A stretch of DNA of 64,000 bases from Vibrio hannami (GTDB lineage: Bacteria; Pseudomonadota; Gammaproteobacteria; Enterobacterales; Vibrionaceae), in contig NZ_JARQZP010000003.1 of the NCBI RefSeq assembly GCF_029589055.1, forward strand, positions 1,240,001 to 1,304,000, written 5' to 3'. Positions 55,119 through 63,367 of this stretch are shown here, one piece after another. Under the pieces are notes generated by a model, which saw only the letters and a program-made list of their open reading frames with translations, did no database searches and was not told where the DNA came from. Each line of letters begins with the position of its first letter. The stretch's first letter is position 1. The position numbers and the translations under genes were made by a program.

Positions 55119-55294
55119 CATTCCCACGCACATGCGTGGGAATGCTTTTCTGACACGTTTCAACACTTTACGTTCTTACTTCATTGTTCCCGACACATAC
55201 TGCGCCTTCTCAAATATTCGAGATCTGTCTGCATTCCCACAGGGACCGTGGGAACGAGGGTTTCTTGATCGTTCCCATGCTCTACGTGGGAATG
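55119..55294. repeat. Three REP-like palindromes of the CGTTCCCACGC type
   Basis: CATTCCCACGCACATGCGTG (from 55119, to 55144), TTCCCAC...GTGGGAA (55234-55253) and CGTTCCCATGCTCTACGTGG (from 55270, to 55294) are related hairpins in the yihS-aldolase gap. A fourth copy is at 59486-59510. They resemble dispersed extragenic palindromes and may stabilise or terminate transcripts. Confidence 0.7.
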
Positions 55295-55356
55295 CATACC
55301 TGAGTCAAAAACAAACAACAAACTTTGTCCAAAAGATGTGCCCCAGCACTCACTTT

Positions 55357-55444
55357 TGTCCATTTATGGTAGTTTTTGTAATTAATGATACATAACTAAC
55401 AGAAATAATCTTACTCTATTGGTAATTTCTACAGTAACAAACAA
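55357..55444 (+). promoter_or_regulatory. Promoter/leader module of the SQ aldolase (copy 2)
   Basis: TGTCC at 55357, the 23-bp block at 55386-55408 and AACAAACAA at 55436-55444 repeat the yihS module with equal spacing (45 of 59 positions identical from the block onward). It suggests that both genes are controlled together. Confidence 0.55.
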
Positions 55445-55463
55445 ATCAAGAGGAATACTCAAA

Positions 55464-56324
55464 ATGCCTTACATGTCCGGTAAAACTATGATCAAAGAAG
55501 CGTGGGATAACAGCTACGCTATCGGTGCATTCACTGCTCACAACCTGGAAACTATCAAAGCTGTACTTCTTGCAGCGCAGGAAGAGCAATCCCCAATCAT
55601 GATTCAGATCGGTCAGAAAGCTATCAACGAAATGGGCATGAAGCCTCTACGTGACGCCGTTGATTCTCTTATTCAACACCATGAAATCACAGTACCTATC
55701 TGTATTCACCTTGACCACAGCCGTAAATTTGAGCAGTGCATGGAAGCGGCAACTCGCGACTTCCAATCTCTGATGTTTGATGGTTCTGCGCTTCCGTTTG
55801 AAGACAACATCCGCATCACGAAAGCCGTTGTTGAAGTAGCAAACGCTCTAGGTTTAGGTGCTGAAGGTGAAATCGGCAAGATCGGTGGTACAGAAGATGA
55901 CATCACCGTTGATGAAAAAGATGCAATGGTCACTACTGTTGAAGAAGCTCTGGATTTCTCTGAGCGTACAGGTGTTGATTATTTAGCTGTTTCTATCGGT
56001 ACCGCTCACGGTGTATACAAAACAACACCAGAACTGAAGTTCGATCGTTTATCTGAAATCAAAGAAGCCGTTAAGAAGCCTATCGTGCTACACGGTGGTT
56101 CAGGTGTGCCAGACGACCAGGTTGTAGAAGCAGTTAAGCGCGGTGTAGCTAAGATCAACGTTGATACAGAGCTACGTCAGGGCTTTATTGCAGGTGTTAA
56201 AGCGTACTGGGAAGCAAATCCTGAAGATGTAATTTTGGCGGATGCAAACAACTCTGGTATCGCTTCAATGATGGAAGTTGTTAAACACAAAATTCGTCTA
56301 TTTGGTTCAAACGGCAAAGCTTAA
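55464..56324 (+). CDS. Class II aldolase, candidate 6-deoxy-6-sulfofructose-1-phosphate aldolase
   Basis: A 286-residue class II (zinc) aldolase of the GatY/KbaY/FbaA type, replacing the class I YihT of E. coli. Metal/active-site motifs: ICIHLDHSRKFEQC, GAEGEIGKIGGTEDD, VDYLAVSIGTAHGVY, VLHGGSGVPDD and the phosphate loop KINVDTELR. It should split sulfofructose-1-phosphate to DHAP and sulfolactaldehyde. A class II enzyme performing this step has been reported in a variant sulfo-EMP pathway. ATG 55464, with AGAGGA nine bases upstream, is used; the longer start at 55419 lacks support. A tagatose/fructose-bisphosphate role cannot be excluded by sequence alone. Confidence 0.88.
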   Translation: MPYMSGKTMIKEAWDNSYAIGAFTAHNLETIKAVLLAAQEEQSPIMIQIGQKAINEMGMKPLRDAVDSLIQHHEITVPICIHLDHSRKFEQCMEAATRDFQSLMFDGSALPFEDNIRITKAVVEVANALGLGAEGEIGKIGGTEDDITVDEKDAMVTTVEEALDFSERTGVDYLAVSIGTAHGVYKTTPELKFDRLSEIKEAVKKPIVLHGGSGVPDDQVVEAVKRGVAKINVDTELRQGFIAGVKAYWEANPEDVILADANNSGIASMMEVVKHKIRLFGSNGKA

Positions 56325-56347
56325 TGTCATTTATGTGACATAAACCC

Positions 56348-56370
56348 TACAAAAAACGACACATTGTCCA
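56348..56370. promoter_or_regulatory. Candidate operator upstream of the TRAP genes (site D)
   Basis: The A-rich ACAAAAAACGACACATTGTC stretch (56349-56368) matches site C (4942-4961) in all but about three to four positions over its first 20. It lies about 110 bp before dctQ. A downstream GGTTCAAAGAACC palindrome (56384-56396) is also present. Confidence 0.4.
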
Positions 56371-56481
56371 CTGCTGTGAATAGGTTCAAAGAACCAATTG
56401 TGTAACTAGGTTATCAATAGCACTTAGTGAACAATGTGTTGTTTAAACAACTATACAGATAATAATTATTTTGGTGATTCT

Positions 56482-57018
56482 ATGCTGAAAGCAATAGAAA
56501 GAGCATTAAACACAGTCAATGCGCCAATCGCTCGCTGGACGGCCAATATAGCTGGTTTCTTCCTGCTGGTTATGACAGTGATCGTCATCGTCCAGGTAGC
56601 ATTCAGATACCTTCTGAATACACCACTTGGCTGGACAGATGAATCGTCGCGCTTTTTGATGATCTACATGACCTACCTGTGCCTACCGATCATTTATCTT
56701 GATGATAAAAACATCGCAATGACCTTCGTGACAGACAAGCTAAAAGGCACTCGCGTATTTGAGCTGCTGATGGTAGTCGCACACATTGCAAGTCTACTTC
56801 TGTTTGCAGTTTGGATTTATTTTGGTTACGCATTCTACCAAACTGGCTCAGTGATGGCAGATAGCCTGCCTATTCCAATGTACACGATATATGCAGTACC
56901 TCCGGTGATGCTTGCGATTTCTTGTTCGTTTGCGCTGCAAAAACTGGCTGGTGCGCTGCACAAGCTTATCTATTTTAATGAAGAGCAGAAGAAAGTAGCT
57001 GCTCAAGCGGCAGAGTAG
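56482..57018 (+). CDS. TRAP transporter small membrane subunit (DctQ-like)
   Basis: A 178-residue protein with four membrane segments and the DctQ pattern: FFLLVMTVIVIVQVAFRYLLNTPLGWTDESSRFLMIYMTYL, then YLDDKNIAMTFV. ATG 56482, with GGTGATTC upstream, is used rather than the upstream start. It scaffolds the large subunit. Two or so bases after its stop begins the DctM ribosome site, so the pair is coupled. Confidence 0.9.
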   Translation: MLKAIERALNTVNAPIARWTANIAGFFLLVMTVIVIVQVAFRYLLNTPLGWTDESSRFLMIYMTYLCLPIIYLDDKNIAMTFVTDKLKGTRVFELLMVVAHIASLLLFAVWIYFGYAFYQTGSVMADSLPIPMYTIYAVPPVMLAISCSFALQKLAGALHKLIYFNEEQKKVAAQAAE

Positions 57019-57028
57019 AGGTCTTATC

Positions 57029-58321
57029 ATGGTTTCTCCTATTTTCGTTCTCTACTTTATGGCATTCCTGCTTATTGGTGTGCCTGTACTATTCGCTCTG
57101 GGTCTGGCTCCGATCATTACCTTCTTCCAGAACGATCAGGTACTGTTCATTAACATGCTTTACCAGCGCCTTTACTCTGGTTTGGATAACTTCCTTCTTC
57201 TCGCGCTGCCATTCTTTATGCTGGCAGGTGAATGTATGTCGAGTGGTGGTATCACACCTCGAATCATCGCATTTGCTCAGGCTCGCGTTCAGCACCTAAG
57301 CGGTGGTCTGGGACACGTTGTAATCCTGACTTCGACTCTGTTTGGTGCCCTTACAGGTTCAGCGGTAGCAGCGACATCAGCAATCGGTAACATGTTGTTA
57401 CCAGAGATGAAGAAGTTTAAGTACGACACAAGTTACTCAGCGGCACTAACCGCGGCAGCAACTATCATTGGTAATATCATTCCACCATCAGGTCTGATGC
57501 TGCTGTACGCATTTGTAATGAACACCTCGGTTGCAGCAATGTTTATCGCGGGTATTGTACCGGGTCTTATCTTCTGTCTTGGCCTCATGCTTGTTAACCG
57601 CGTACAGATTCGTAAATACCCTGATGTGCAAACGTTGCCACGAGCGAGCAAGTTGGATCGTCGTGAAAGCCTTAAGCTTGCGATTCTGCCACTGCTTACG
57701 CCAGTTATCATTCTTGGTGGTATCTACGGCGGTATCTTTACTCCAACAGAAGCAGCTGCGGTTGCGGTGGCATACGCTATCTTCCTGTCGGTTTACGTAA
57801 TCAAAGTAACAGACCTGAAAGCAACTTACGTATTGTTTACTAAGGTAGCAGTGAACGCAGCAGCGGTATTGATCATCGTAGCGGCGGCAAGTGGATTTGC
57901 TTCGGCAATCAGCTTCTCTGGTATCTCAAACATGGTGACTGAGTTCTTCAACGGAATTACTCGTGATCCATTGATGCTGTTCTTCATCATCAACGTGTTC
58001 TTGTTCATTGTTGGCATGTTCTTAGATGCAGGTCCTGCGATTCTTATCTTCGCACCTATCATCGCGCCAATCATGATCAATGCGGGCGTCGACCCAGTGC
58101 ACTTTGGTGTGGTGATGTGTATCAACCTGTCAATTGGTCTGGCAACCCCACCGATGGGACTGGTGCTGTTCGTAGCGTCGGGCGTATCGGGTCAGCCATT
58201 GCAGAAGATTTCGAAGGCGATTATTCCATTCATTATCGTGGAGTTCCTAATCATCTTCCTAATTTCGTTCTTCCCTGATCTAGTTATCGGCCTACCGAAA
58301 CTGTTAGGCGTGATGCAGTAA
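57029..58321 (+). CDS. TRAP transporter large permease subunit (DctM-like)
   Basis: A 430-residue permease with about twelve segments and DctM motifs: LPFFMLAGECMSSGGITPRIIAFA, FGALTGSAVAATSAIGNMLLPEMKKFKYDTSYSAALTAAATIIGNIIPPSGLMLLYAF, GGIYGGIFTPTEAAAVAVAYA, MCINLSIGLATPPMGLVLF. It drives sodium- or proton-coupled uptake. In this cluster it replaces the YihO/YihP transporters of E. coli, so it likely takes up SQ or sulfoquinovosyl glycerol. RBS AGAGG lies before the ATG. Confidence 0.93.
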   Translation: MVSPIFVLYFMAFLLIGVPVLFALGLAPIITFFQNDQVLFINMLYQRLYSGLDNFLLLALPFFMLAGECMSSGGITPRIIAFAQARVQHLSGGLGHVVILTSTLFGALTGSAVAATSAIGNMLLPEMKKFKYDTSYSAALTAAATIIGNIIPPSGLMLLYAFVMNTSVAAMFIAGIVPGLIFCLGLMLVNRVQIRKYPDVQTLPRASKLDRRESLKLAILPLLTPVIILGGIYGGIFTPTEAAAVAVAYAIFLSVYVIKVTDLKATYVLFTKVAVNAAAVLIIVAAASGFASAISFSGISNMVTEFFNGITRDPLMLFFIINVFLFIVGMFLDAGPAILIFAPIIAPIMINAGVDPVHFGVVMCINLSIGLATPPMGLVLFVASGVSGQPLQKISKAIIPFIIVEFLIIFLISFFPDLVIGLPKLLGVMQ

Positions 58322-58325
58322 CTAT

Positions 58326-58365
58326 TACAAAACAGTTTGTGAAACTACAAAACAAATCGTGAAAC
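58326..58365 (+). repeat. Adjacent tandem 20-bp repeats before dctP
   Basis: Two abutting 20-bp copies (58326-58345 and 58346-58365) begin TACAAAACA and end GTGAAAC, with 17 of 20 positions alike. They start just after the dctM stop, about 30 bp before dctP. They resemble the ACAAAACA operator words of the yihV-yihU region and could regulate, or stabilise the RNA for, dctP. Confidence 0.65.
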
Positions 58366-58394
58366 ATAAAGCAAAATACTATAAGGAACATAAC

Positions 58395-59444
58395 ATGAAA
58401 AAATCACTACTGGCACTTGCAACTACAGCCCTATTTGCAACATCAGCAGCCAACGCGGCGGATTACAAGCTGACTGTGCCACACGTGTCAAACCTGGAAA
58501 GCTACAACCACCAGTCATTGTTAGTGTTTAAGAACTATGTTGAGTCTCGTTCTAACGGTGCTATCGAAGTTGATATTTACCCATCAGGTCAGCTATGTAG
58601 CAACGCTAAAGAGTGTATCGCTGGGGTACAGGCAGGTATGTTTGACTACTTCCAGACGACTATCCCTGAGCTAGCTAACTTCTGGAAACCAGTAGGTGCG
58701 TTTGACCTTCCATACATGCTGCCAAACGACCGTGTTGCTGAGTGTGTTTACGACAACGAAGAGTTCTTAGGTGACGTTCGTGGCGAACTTATCAAGCGCG
58801 CTCCAAACGTACGTCTGATGATGGTATCTAACTCTGGTGGCTGGCGTAACATCGCGACTACTAAGAAGCAGGTAATGTCTCCAGATGATGTTAAAGGTCT
58901 GAAACTACGTACAGTACCAGCTAAGATCCAGCAAGAACTTGTTAAAGAACTTGGCGGTTCACCAACTCCTATCGCATGGCCAGAAGTTTACACAGCACTT
59001 TCCACAGGCGTAGTAGATGGTACTAAGAACGGCATCGTTGATATCGTACAGAACAAATTCCACGAGAGCCTAAATTACCTAATCCTTGATGGTCACGCAT
59101 ACATGGGTGGTGCTTGGGTATTCAACGACATGAAGTTCAAGTCTATGCCAAACGAGCTGAAGCAAGTACTTGTTGACGGTATCGATGCTCAGAACCAGTA
59201 CCTACGTGCATATCCTAAGCACCGTGAGTTCTCTGCTTACGAAGAGTTCCGCAAAGCTGACGGTACAATCTACAACCCAACAGCAGAAGAAAAAGCGAAG
59301 TTCCAGGCTAAAACTGCTCCGGTTAAAGATTATTTCCTAAGCACAGCTGGTGACGAAGGTAAAGCATGGCTTGAGCGTTTCCAAAACGAAATCAAGACAT
59401 GTGAAACTAAGATTGCTGCTGATTACTCAGTACAGTTCAAGTAA
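58395..59444 (+). CDS. TRAP transporter substrate-binding protein (DctP-like)
   Basis: A 349-residue periplasmic protein with a Sec signal (MKKSLLALATTALFATSAANA) and DctP features: YNHQSLLVFKNYVESRSNGAIEVDIYPSGQL, GLKLRTVPAKIQQELVKELGGSPTPIAWPEVYTALSTGVVDG. The conserved Arg in KLRTVP binds an acid group in characterised members; here it may bind the sulfonate. ATG 58395, AAGGAAC upstream. High-expression codon bias fits a TRAP binding protein. Ligand inferred from context. Confidence 0.92.
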   Translation: MKKSLLALATTALFATSAANAADYKLTVPHVSNLESYNHQSLLVFKNYVESRSNGAIEVDIYPSGQLCSNAKECIAGVQAGMFDYFQTTIPELANFWKPVGAFDLPYMLPNDRVAECVYDNEEFLGDVRGELIKRAPNVRLMMVSNSGGWRNIATTKKQVMSPDDVKGLKLRTVPAKIQQELVKELGGSPTPIAWPEVYTALSTGVVDGTKNGIVDIVQNKFHESLNYLILDGHAYMGGAWVFNDMKFKSMPNELKQVLVDGIDAQNQYLRAYPKHREFSAYEEFRKADGTIYNPTAEEKAKFQAKTAPVKDYFLSTAGDEGKAWLERFQNEIKTCETKIAADYSVQFK

Positions 59445-59456
59445 GTCGTAAGTTAG

Positions 59457-59510
59457 CGCTTCCTCTACAGGAAGCGTTTAACCCTCGTTCCCACGCTCCG
59501 CGTGGGAACG
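59457..59510. terminator. Hairpin after dctP followed by a REP-like palindrome
   Basis: CGCTTCC (59457-59463) pairs with GGAAGCG (59470-59476), followed by TTTAA. CGTTCCCACGCTCCGCGTGG (from 59486, to 59510) is a fourth REP-like palindrome. The remainder of the 185-bp gap to yihQ is AT-rich with no obvious operator. Confidence 0.65.
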
Positions 59511-59629
59511 CATAAGTTAAACAAATCCTACCTAAGTATATTTCTGCCTGACCTTACTCAAAGACAGAGAAAGGTCACACACAAATATCACTTATAAATA
59601 ACCACTTACCCTATGTGGAGCTTTAAAAA

Positions 59630-61635
59630 ATGAACGTATCCTACGACAACAGTTCACTAGTAATTAAACACAAAGACAGAATTGTTTTTACCCATACAGA
59701 AGAGAACCCTTCACTATTTTTAGGCGTTGGTGACGCTAACTACGATATGTATCGTGGTAACTTCAAAATCACCGACTACGTGACTGAAAGACTGCCAATG
59801 CGTAAGTTCTCTGTTGAACAGGCTGAAGACAAAACTGTTGTGACTTTTAAGTTTGACGGTGAACCAGCAATTGCAATGACCGTTGGCGAAACCGCTGAAG
59901 GCCGCCTGAAAGCAGAATTTGAAGCAATCGATAAGAAATTCAACCGTTTCTGGATGCGTATAAACGCAACAGAAGAAGAGAAAGTATATGGTTGTGGTGA
60001 GCAGTTAACATACTTCAACCTGCGTGGTAAAAACTTCCCTCTATGGTCTTCTGAGCCAGGTGTAGGCCGTAACAAGAACTCTTATGTTACCTTCCTTGCT
60101 GACACTAAAGATAAAGCAGGCGGCGACTACTACAACACCAACTACCCTCAGCCAACTTTTGTTTCTGATAAGAAGTACTTCTGTCACCTGGAAACAACGG
60201 CGTATGCTGATTTCGACTTCACCAACGCAGATTTCCACGAACTTCAGGCATGGGACATCCCTGAGTACGTCCTTTTTGACGCTGAAGAGTCCTTCCCTGC
60301 CCTTGTGAAAAACATTACTGACGTATTTGGCCGCCAGCCAGAGCTACCTGACTGGGTACTGGACGGTGTTATCCTGGGTATCCAGGGTGGCACAGAGATC
60401 ATGCTGGACAAAGTAGCAAACGCGAAAGCCGCTGGTGTAGAGGTTGCTGGTGCGTGGTGTCAAGACTGGCAAGGTATCAAGATGACTTCCTTTGGTAAGC
60501 GTCTGCAATGGGACTGGCAGTGGAACAAAGATCTATACCCTGGCCTAGATACTAAGATCCATGAGCTGAAAGAAGAAGGTGTTCGCTTCCTTGGCTACAT
60601 CAACCCATATGTACTGGAAGACTTCCCACTATACAAAGAAGCAGAAGCAAACGGCTATCTGGCGACTAAAGAAGATGGTTCTAAATACGTTGTAGACTTT
60701 GGCGAGTTCTACTGTGGTGTGGTTGACTTTACTAACCCTGAAGCTTGCGAATGGTACAAGGGCGTTATCAAGAAGAACATGATCGACTTCGGCCTTGATG
60801 GCTGGATGGGTGACTTCGGTGAGTACTTACCAACTGACTGTTCGCTGAGCAATGGCGTTAGTGCAGAGATCGAACACAACAAATGGCCTTACCGCTGGGC
60901 GAAAGTACAACACGAAGCGATTGAAGAAGCAGGCAAGACAGATGACATCCTGTTCTTTATGCGCGCAGGTGGTACAGGTATTCAGGGATACTGTCACACC
61001 CTTTGGGGCGGTGATCAGCTTGTAGACTGGTGTATTGACGACGGTCTAGCTTCTGTAATCCCAGCAGCGCTCTCATCTGGTTTGATGGGTAATGGTATCC
61101 ACCACTCTGATATTGGAGGTTACACAACTCTACACGGTTGTAAGCGACCAAAAGAGCTATTCCAGCGCTGGGCAGAGATGGCAGCGTTTACACCAATCAT
61201 GCGTAGCCACGAGGAAATCGCCCTGGAGACAACCACCAGTTCGACTCAGATCCAGAGACTCTAGCCCACCTTGCGCGTATGACGAAGATCTTTAAACACC
61301 TTAAGCCATACATCAAAGCGGCTGTTAAAGAAAACTCTGAAGTTGGTATGCCAGTCCAGAGACCTTTATTCATGCACTATGAGAACGATCAGGAAGCTTA
61401 CGAAATTAAGTTTCAATACCTATTTGGGCGTGACATTCTCGTCGCACCAGTCTACAATCAAGGGGAAGTTGTTAAAAAATTGTACCTGCCTGAAGACGAA
61501 TGGGTTCACGTTTGGACTGGGGAAACGTTTACAGGCGGATGGATTGAAATAGACGCACCGATTGGTCAGCCAGCGGTTTTCTATCGTAAACAATCAGACA
61601 ACGCTGAATTTATAAGCCAGATTTCAAAAATTTAG
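59630..61635 (+). CDS. yihQ: Sulfoquinovosidase YihQ (GH31), interrupted by a one-base loss
   Basis: GH31 glycosidase releasing SQ from sulfoquinovosyl glycerol. Catalytic residues are Asp395 (GWMGDFGEY) and Asp462 (WGGDQ). Compared with remembered E. coli YihQ (Asp405, Asp472; constant offset of ten), the sulfonate-binding Gln278, Arg291, Trp294 and Tyr498 are all kept. As given, the frame stops at 61264, after RSHEE. Adding one G near 61213-61214 gives SHEGNRPGDNHQFDSDPET and continues to the family C-terminus at 61635, making 668 residues (E. coli 678). The interruption falls before the C-terminal beta domain, so a real lesion would probably inactivate the enzyme; a GGG-to-GG undercall is more likely. 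Confidence 0.9.
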
Positions 61636-61783
61636 CCATATTGAAATAGATATCAGCTATCCCACGATGATACTGGTCTCTGAAAAACGCAATTGCCGGG
61701 GTTGAACGCCCGGTAGTTGGATAAAAGCAGAGGTTCCCAACCGGTATTTTTAGCCATATCCTTTTTTCTTTGTGCTAATAAAT

Positions 61784-61805
61784 AGGGCCTTCTTCGGAAG
61801 GCCCT
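61784..61805. terminator. Hairpin with TTCG loop between yihQ and DUF924 gene
   Basis: AGGGCCTTC (61784-61792) pairs with GAAGGCCCT (61797-61805) around a TTCG tetraloop, a very stable RNA hairpin. It could serve convergent yihQ and DUF924 transcripts. Between 61636 and 61783 I see no convincing gene. Confidence 0.7.
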
Positions 61806-61846
61806 TCCCTTATCCTTGTACGCATTTTCTGCGCAGAAAAACACAT

Positions 61847-62388
61847 CTAAAACCCTGAGTTGGGTAATTTCAGAAACTCTATCTCTTCTTCTGTGGATTC
61901 TCGACAAAGGATTCGATTTCGATGAGGGTAACGACCAAAGCGGTCGATAATCGCTTTGTGCTTATGCTCAAAATCGAGGTTTCCTTTACCTTCCGACCCA
62001 AGCGATTCGAATAGCTTCACCGCCTCAGTGTGGATGAGCTTTGATTCACTATGCATGAACGGCATGTGAGAAATACTCTTTGCGTTTGTGGTAGTTCCGA
62101 ATCTAAACCTTTGGAAACAGCGATCTGAGACAGTGCTAATGCCATTGCATCACACGCGAAAGATTCTGGCTTATCACGATAGATATTGCGAGAAAACTGA
62201 TCGAGAACGATAACTTCAGCAAGGCTTCCTAGCGCGGTTTCGCGCCACTGAAACAGTTCACCCGCTTTAGCCTGATTATGGAGTTCACCAAATCGCGATA
62301 GGATCATTTGGTCAAACCCCAGATCCTTTATCCACCACTGTTTTGGTTCAAGCTCGGAAAACCAAAAGTCGATAATTTGTTTGTACAT
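61847..62388 (-). CDS. DUF924 family protein, split by a one-base loss
   Basis: The N-terminal part (ATG 62388) reads MYKQIIDFWFSELEPKQWW...EVIVLDQFSRNIYRDKPESFACDAMAL, the DUF924 signature. The frame is lost after FLT. Adding one T between CTC and AC at about 62069-62070 gives FLYMPFMHSESKLIHTEA and a C-terminus FGRYPHRNRI...LPNSGF at 61847. The restored length is about 180 residues, the family norm. Function is unknown; homologues are soluble helical proteins. The lesion is probably a sequencing error, although this one is not in a long homopolymer. Confidence 0.85.
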
Positions 62389-62491
62389 TCACACCTTCCT
62401 TGTTCGGTAGCCCACGCTAAAACTTAGTTAGATTTGGGGTTGTAAGCAATTATTCGTTTTTCGTAAAAACCTACTTGGAAAGTTCCTTAAG

Positions 62492-63076
62492 TTAAATACT
62501 GTTCAATACGCTTTGAACAAGATTCCTTCCTGAATCAGTGAATAGCCATATAAACATGCAAATATTCATTACGATAGTAACCCACAAGACAAACTTAAAC
62601 GGCTGCTTCCTCGACTTATGGCGCAATAGAAATTGGGCCAACAATGCCCCCGGCCAACCACCTATCAGTGACAATATATGAAGGGTATTTTCCGGCGTCC
62701 TCCGCTTGCCATCTAACGCCGCTTGCTTATCCCAAGCATACATCAAATATGTGAGTAAGCTTAAAGCTAGGTACAAAGGTATAAGTATTACTTCTCCGTC
62801 AAGCACCAGCACGGACCCACTAGCGAACACCAAAAATGTCGTAGCAAATAATACGTTCATAGGAAAACCACCTAAACCTAGTATTTCTACGTTTTCAGCA
62901 TTGAATCGCCCTTTTTCTGTTTCAACAATATCAAAGGTAACTGCATCATTTAATTTAGGACGTCGATTTATATTTTTTACAGACGATACGTGGATAAAGG
63001 CTATTAGTTCACCATTCAATGCAGAAATAAATCCGTAACCTTTTTTATCATTCCATTCTACTATTTGACCTTTCAT
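62492..63076 (-). CDS. Cold-shock domain fused to DUF1294 membrane domain
   Basis: A 194-residue protein: N-terminal CSD (MKGQIVEWNDKKGYGFISALNGELIAFIHVSSVK; RNP1 KGYGFI) and, from about residue 75, a DUF1294 membrane domain with four hydrophobic segments and YAWDKQAALDGKRRTPENTLHILSLIGGWPGALLAQFLLRHKSRKQPF. This fusion is common; its job is unknown, possibly nucleic-acid-linked stress sensing at the membrane. The gene's start overlaps a decayed acetyltransferase remnant. Confidence 0.88.
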   Translation of the reverse strand: MKGQIVEWNDKKGYGFISALNGELIAFIHVSSVKNINRRPKLNDAVTFDIVETEKGRFNAENVEILGLGGFPMNVLFATTFLVFASGSVLVLDGEVILIPLYLALSLLTYLMYAWDKQAALDGKRRTPENTLHILSLIGGWPGALLAQFLLRHKSRKQPFKFVLWVTIVMNICMFIWLFTDSGRNLVQSVLNSI

Positions 63077-63209
63077 TATCCTTCCCTAACCAGTAGCCAA
63101 GAGTTCCAAGTCCATCTTCTAACGCTGGGAAGCTAACTGCACCAATAACTTCATCATGACTTTTCAGTGTTATGGCATAAATCACATATTTCCTTTGGCG
63201 AAGTGTGGC
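63048..63209 (-). pseudogene. Remnant of a GNAT acetyltransferase
   Basis: A 53-codon stretch without a proper start reads RQRKYVIYAITLKSHDEVIG and then, after FPALEDG, LGYWLGKDN, which is the GNAT core (beta-strand, then the L-G-Y-W-L-G motif before the acetyl-CoA loop). An upstream in-frame TGA and a stop at 63048-63050 leave no intact domain. It overlaps the start of the cold-shock/DUF1294 gene in another frame. Confidence 0.6.
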
Positions 63210-63312
63210 TCACTGGTTGCTATCTACTGCACGGTAATCACCAGGTGATATCCCAAGGTAGATTAAAATCTAGAAAGGCAGGAGGAGCGAGGAGCAGGTG
63301 ATTCCCATAGAA

Positions 63313-63337
63313 CAAAAAAAGCCCCGCTCAGCGGGGC
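63313..63337 (-). terminator. Terminator of glpK
   Basis: On the minus strand GCCCCGC-TGA-GCGGGGC is followed by eight Ts. It lies 30 bp past the glpK stop. Between it and the cold-shock gene, apart from the GNAT remnant, nothing else was recognised. Confidence 0.92.
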
Positions 63338-63367
63338 AATTAAGCTTAGGAACAAAGGTTTAGATTA

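Noticed and set aside
55119-55294. CRISPR-like repeats in the yihS-aldolase gap
   Set aside because: The copies are self-complementary hairpins at unequal spacing, in different variants, with no cas genes; they fit REP-like palindromes.
61653-61907. Small gene on the minus strand between DUF924 and yihQ
   Set aside because: It has a poor ribosome site, overlaps the TTCG hairpin and the DUF924 end, and shows no family features.
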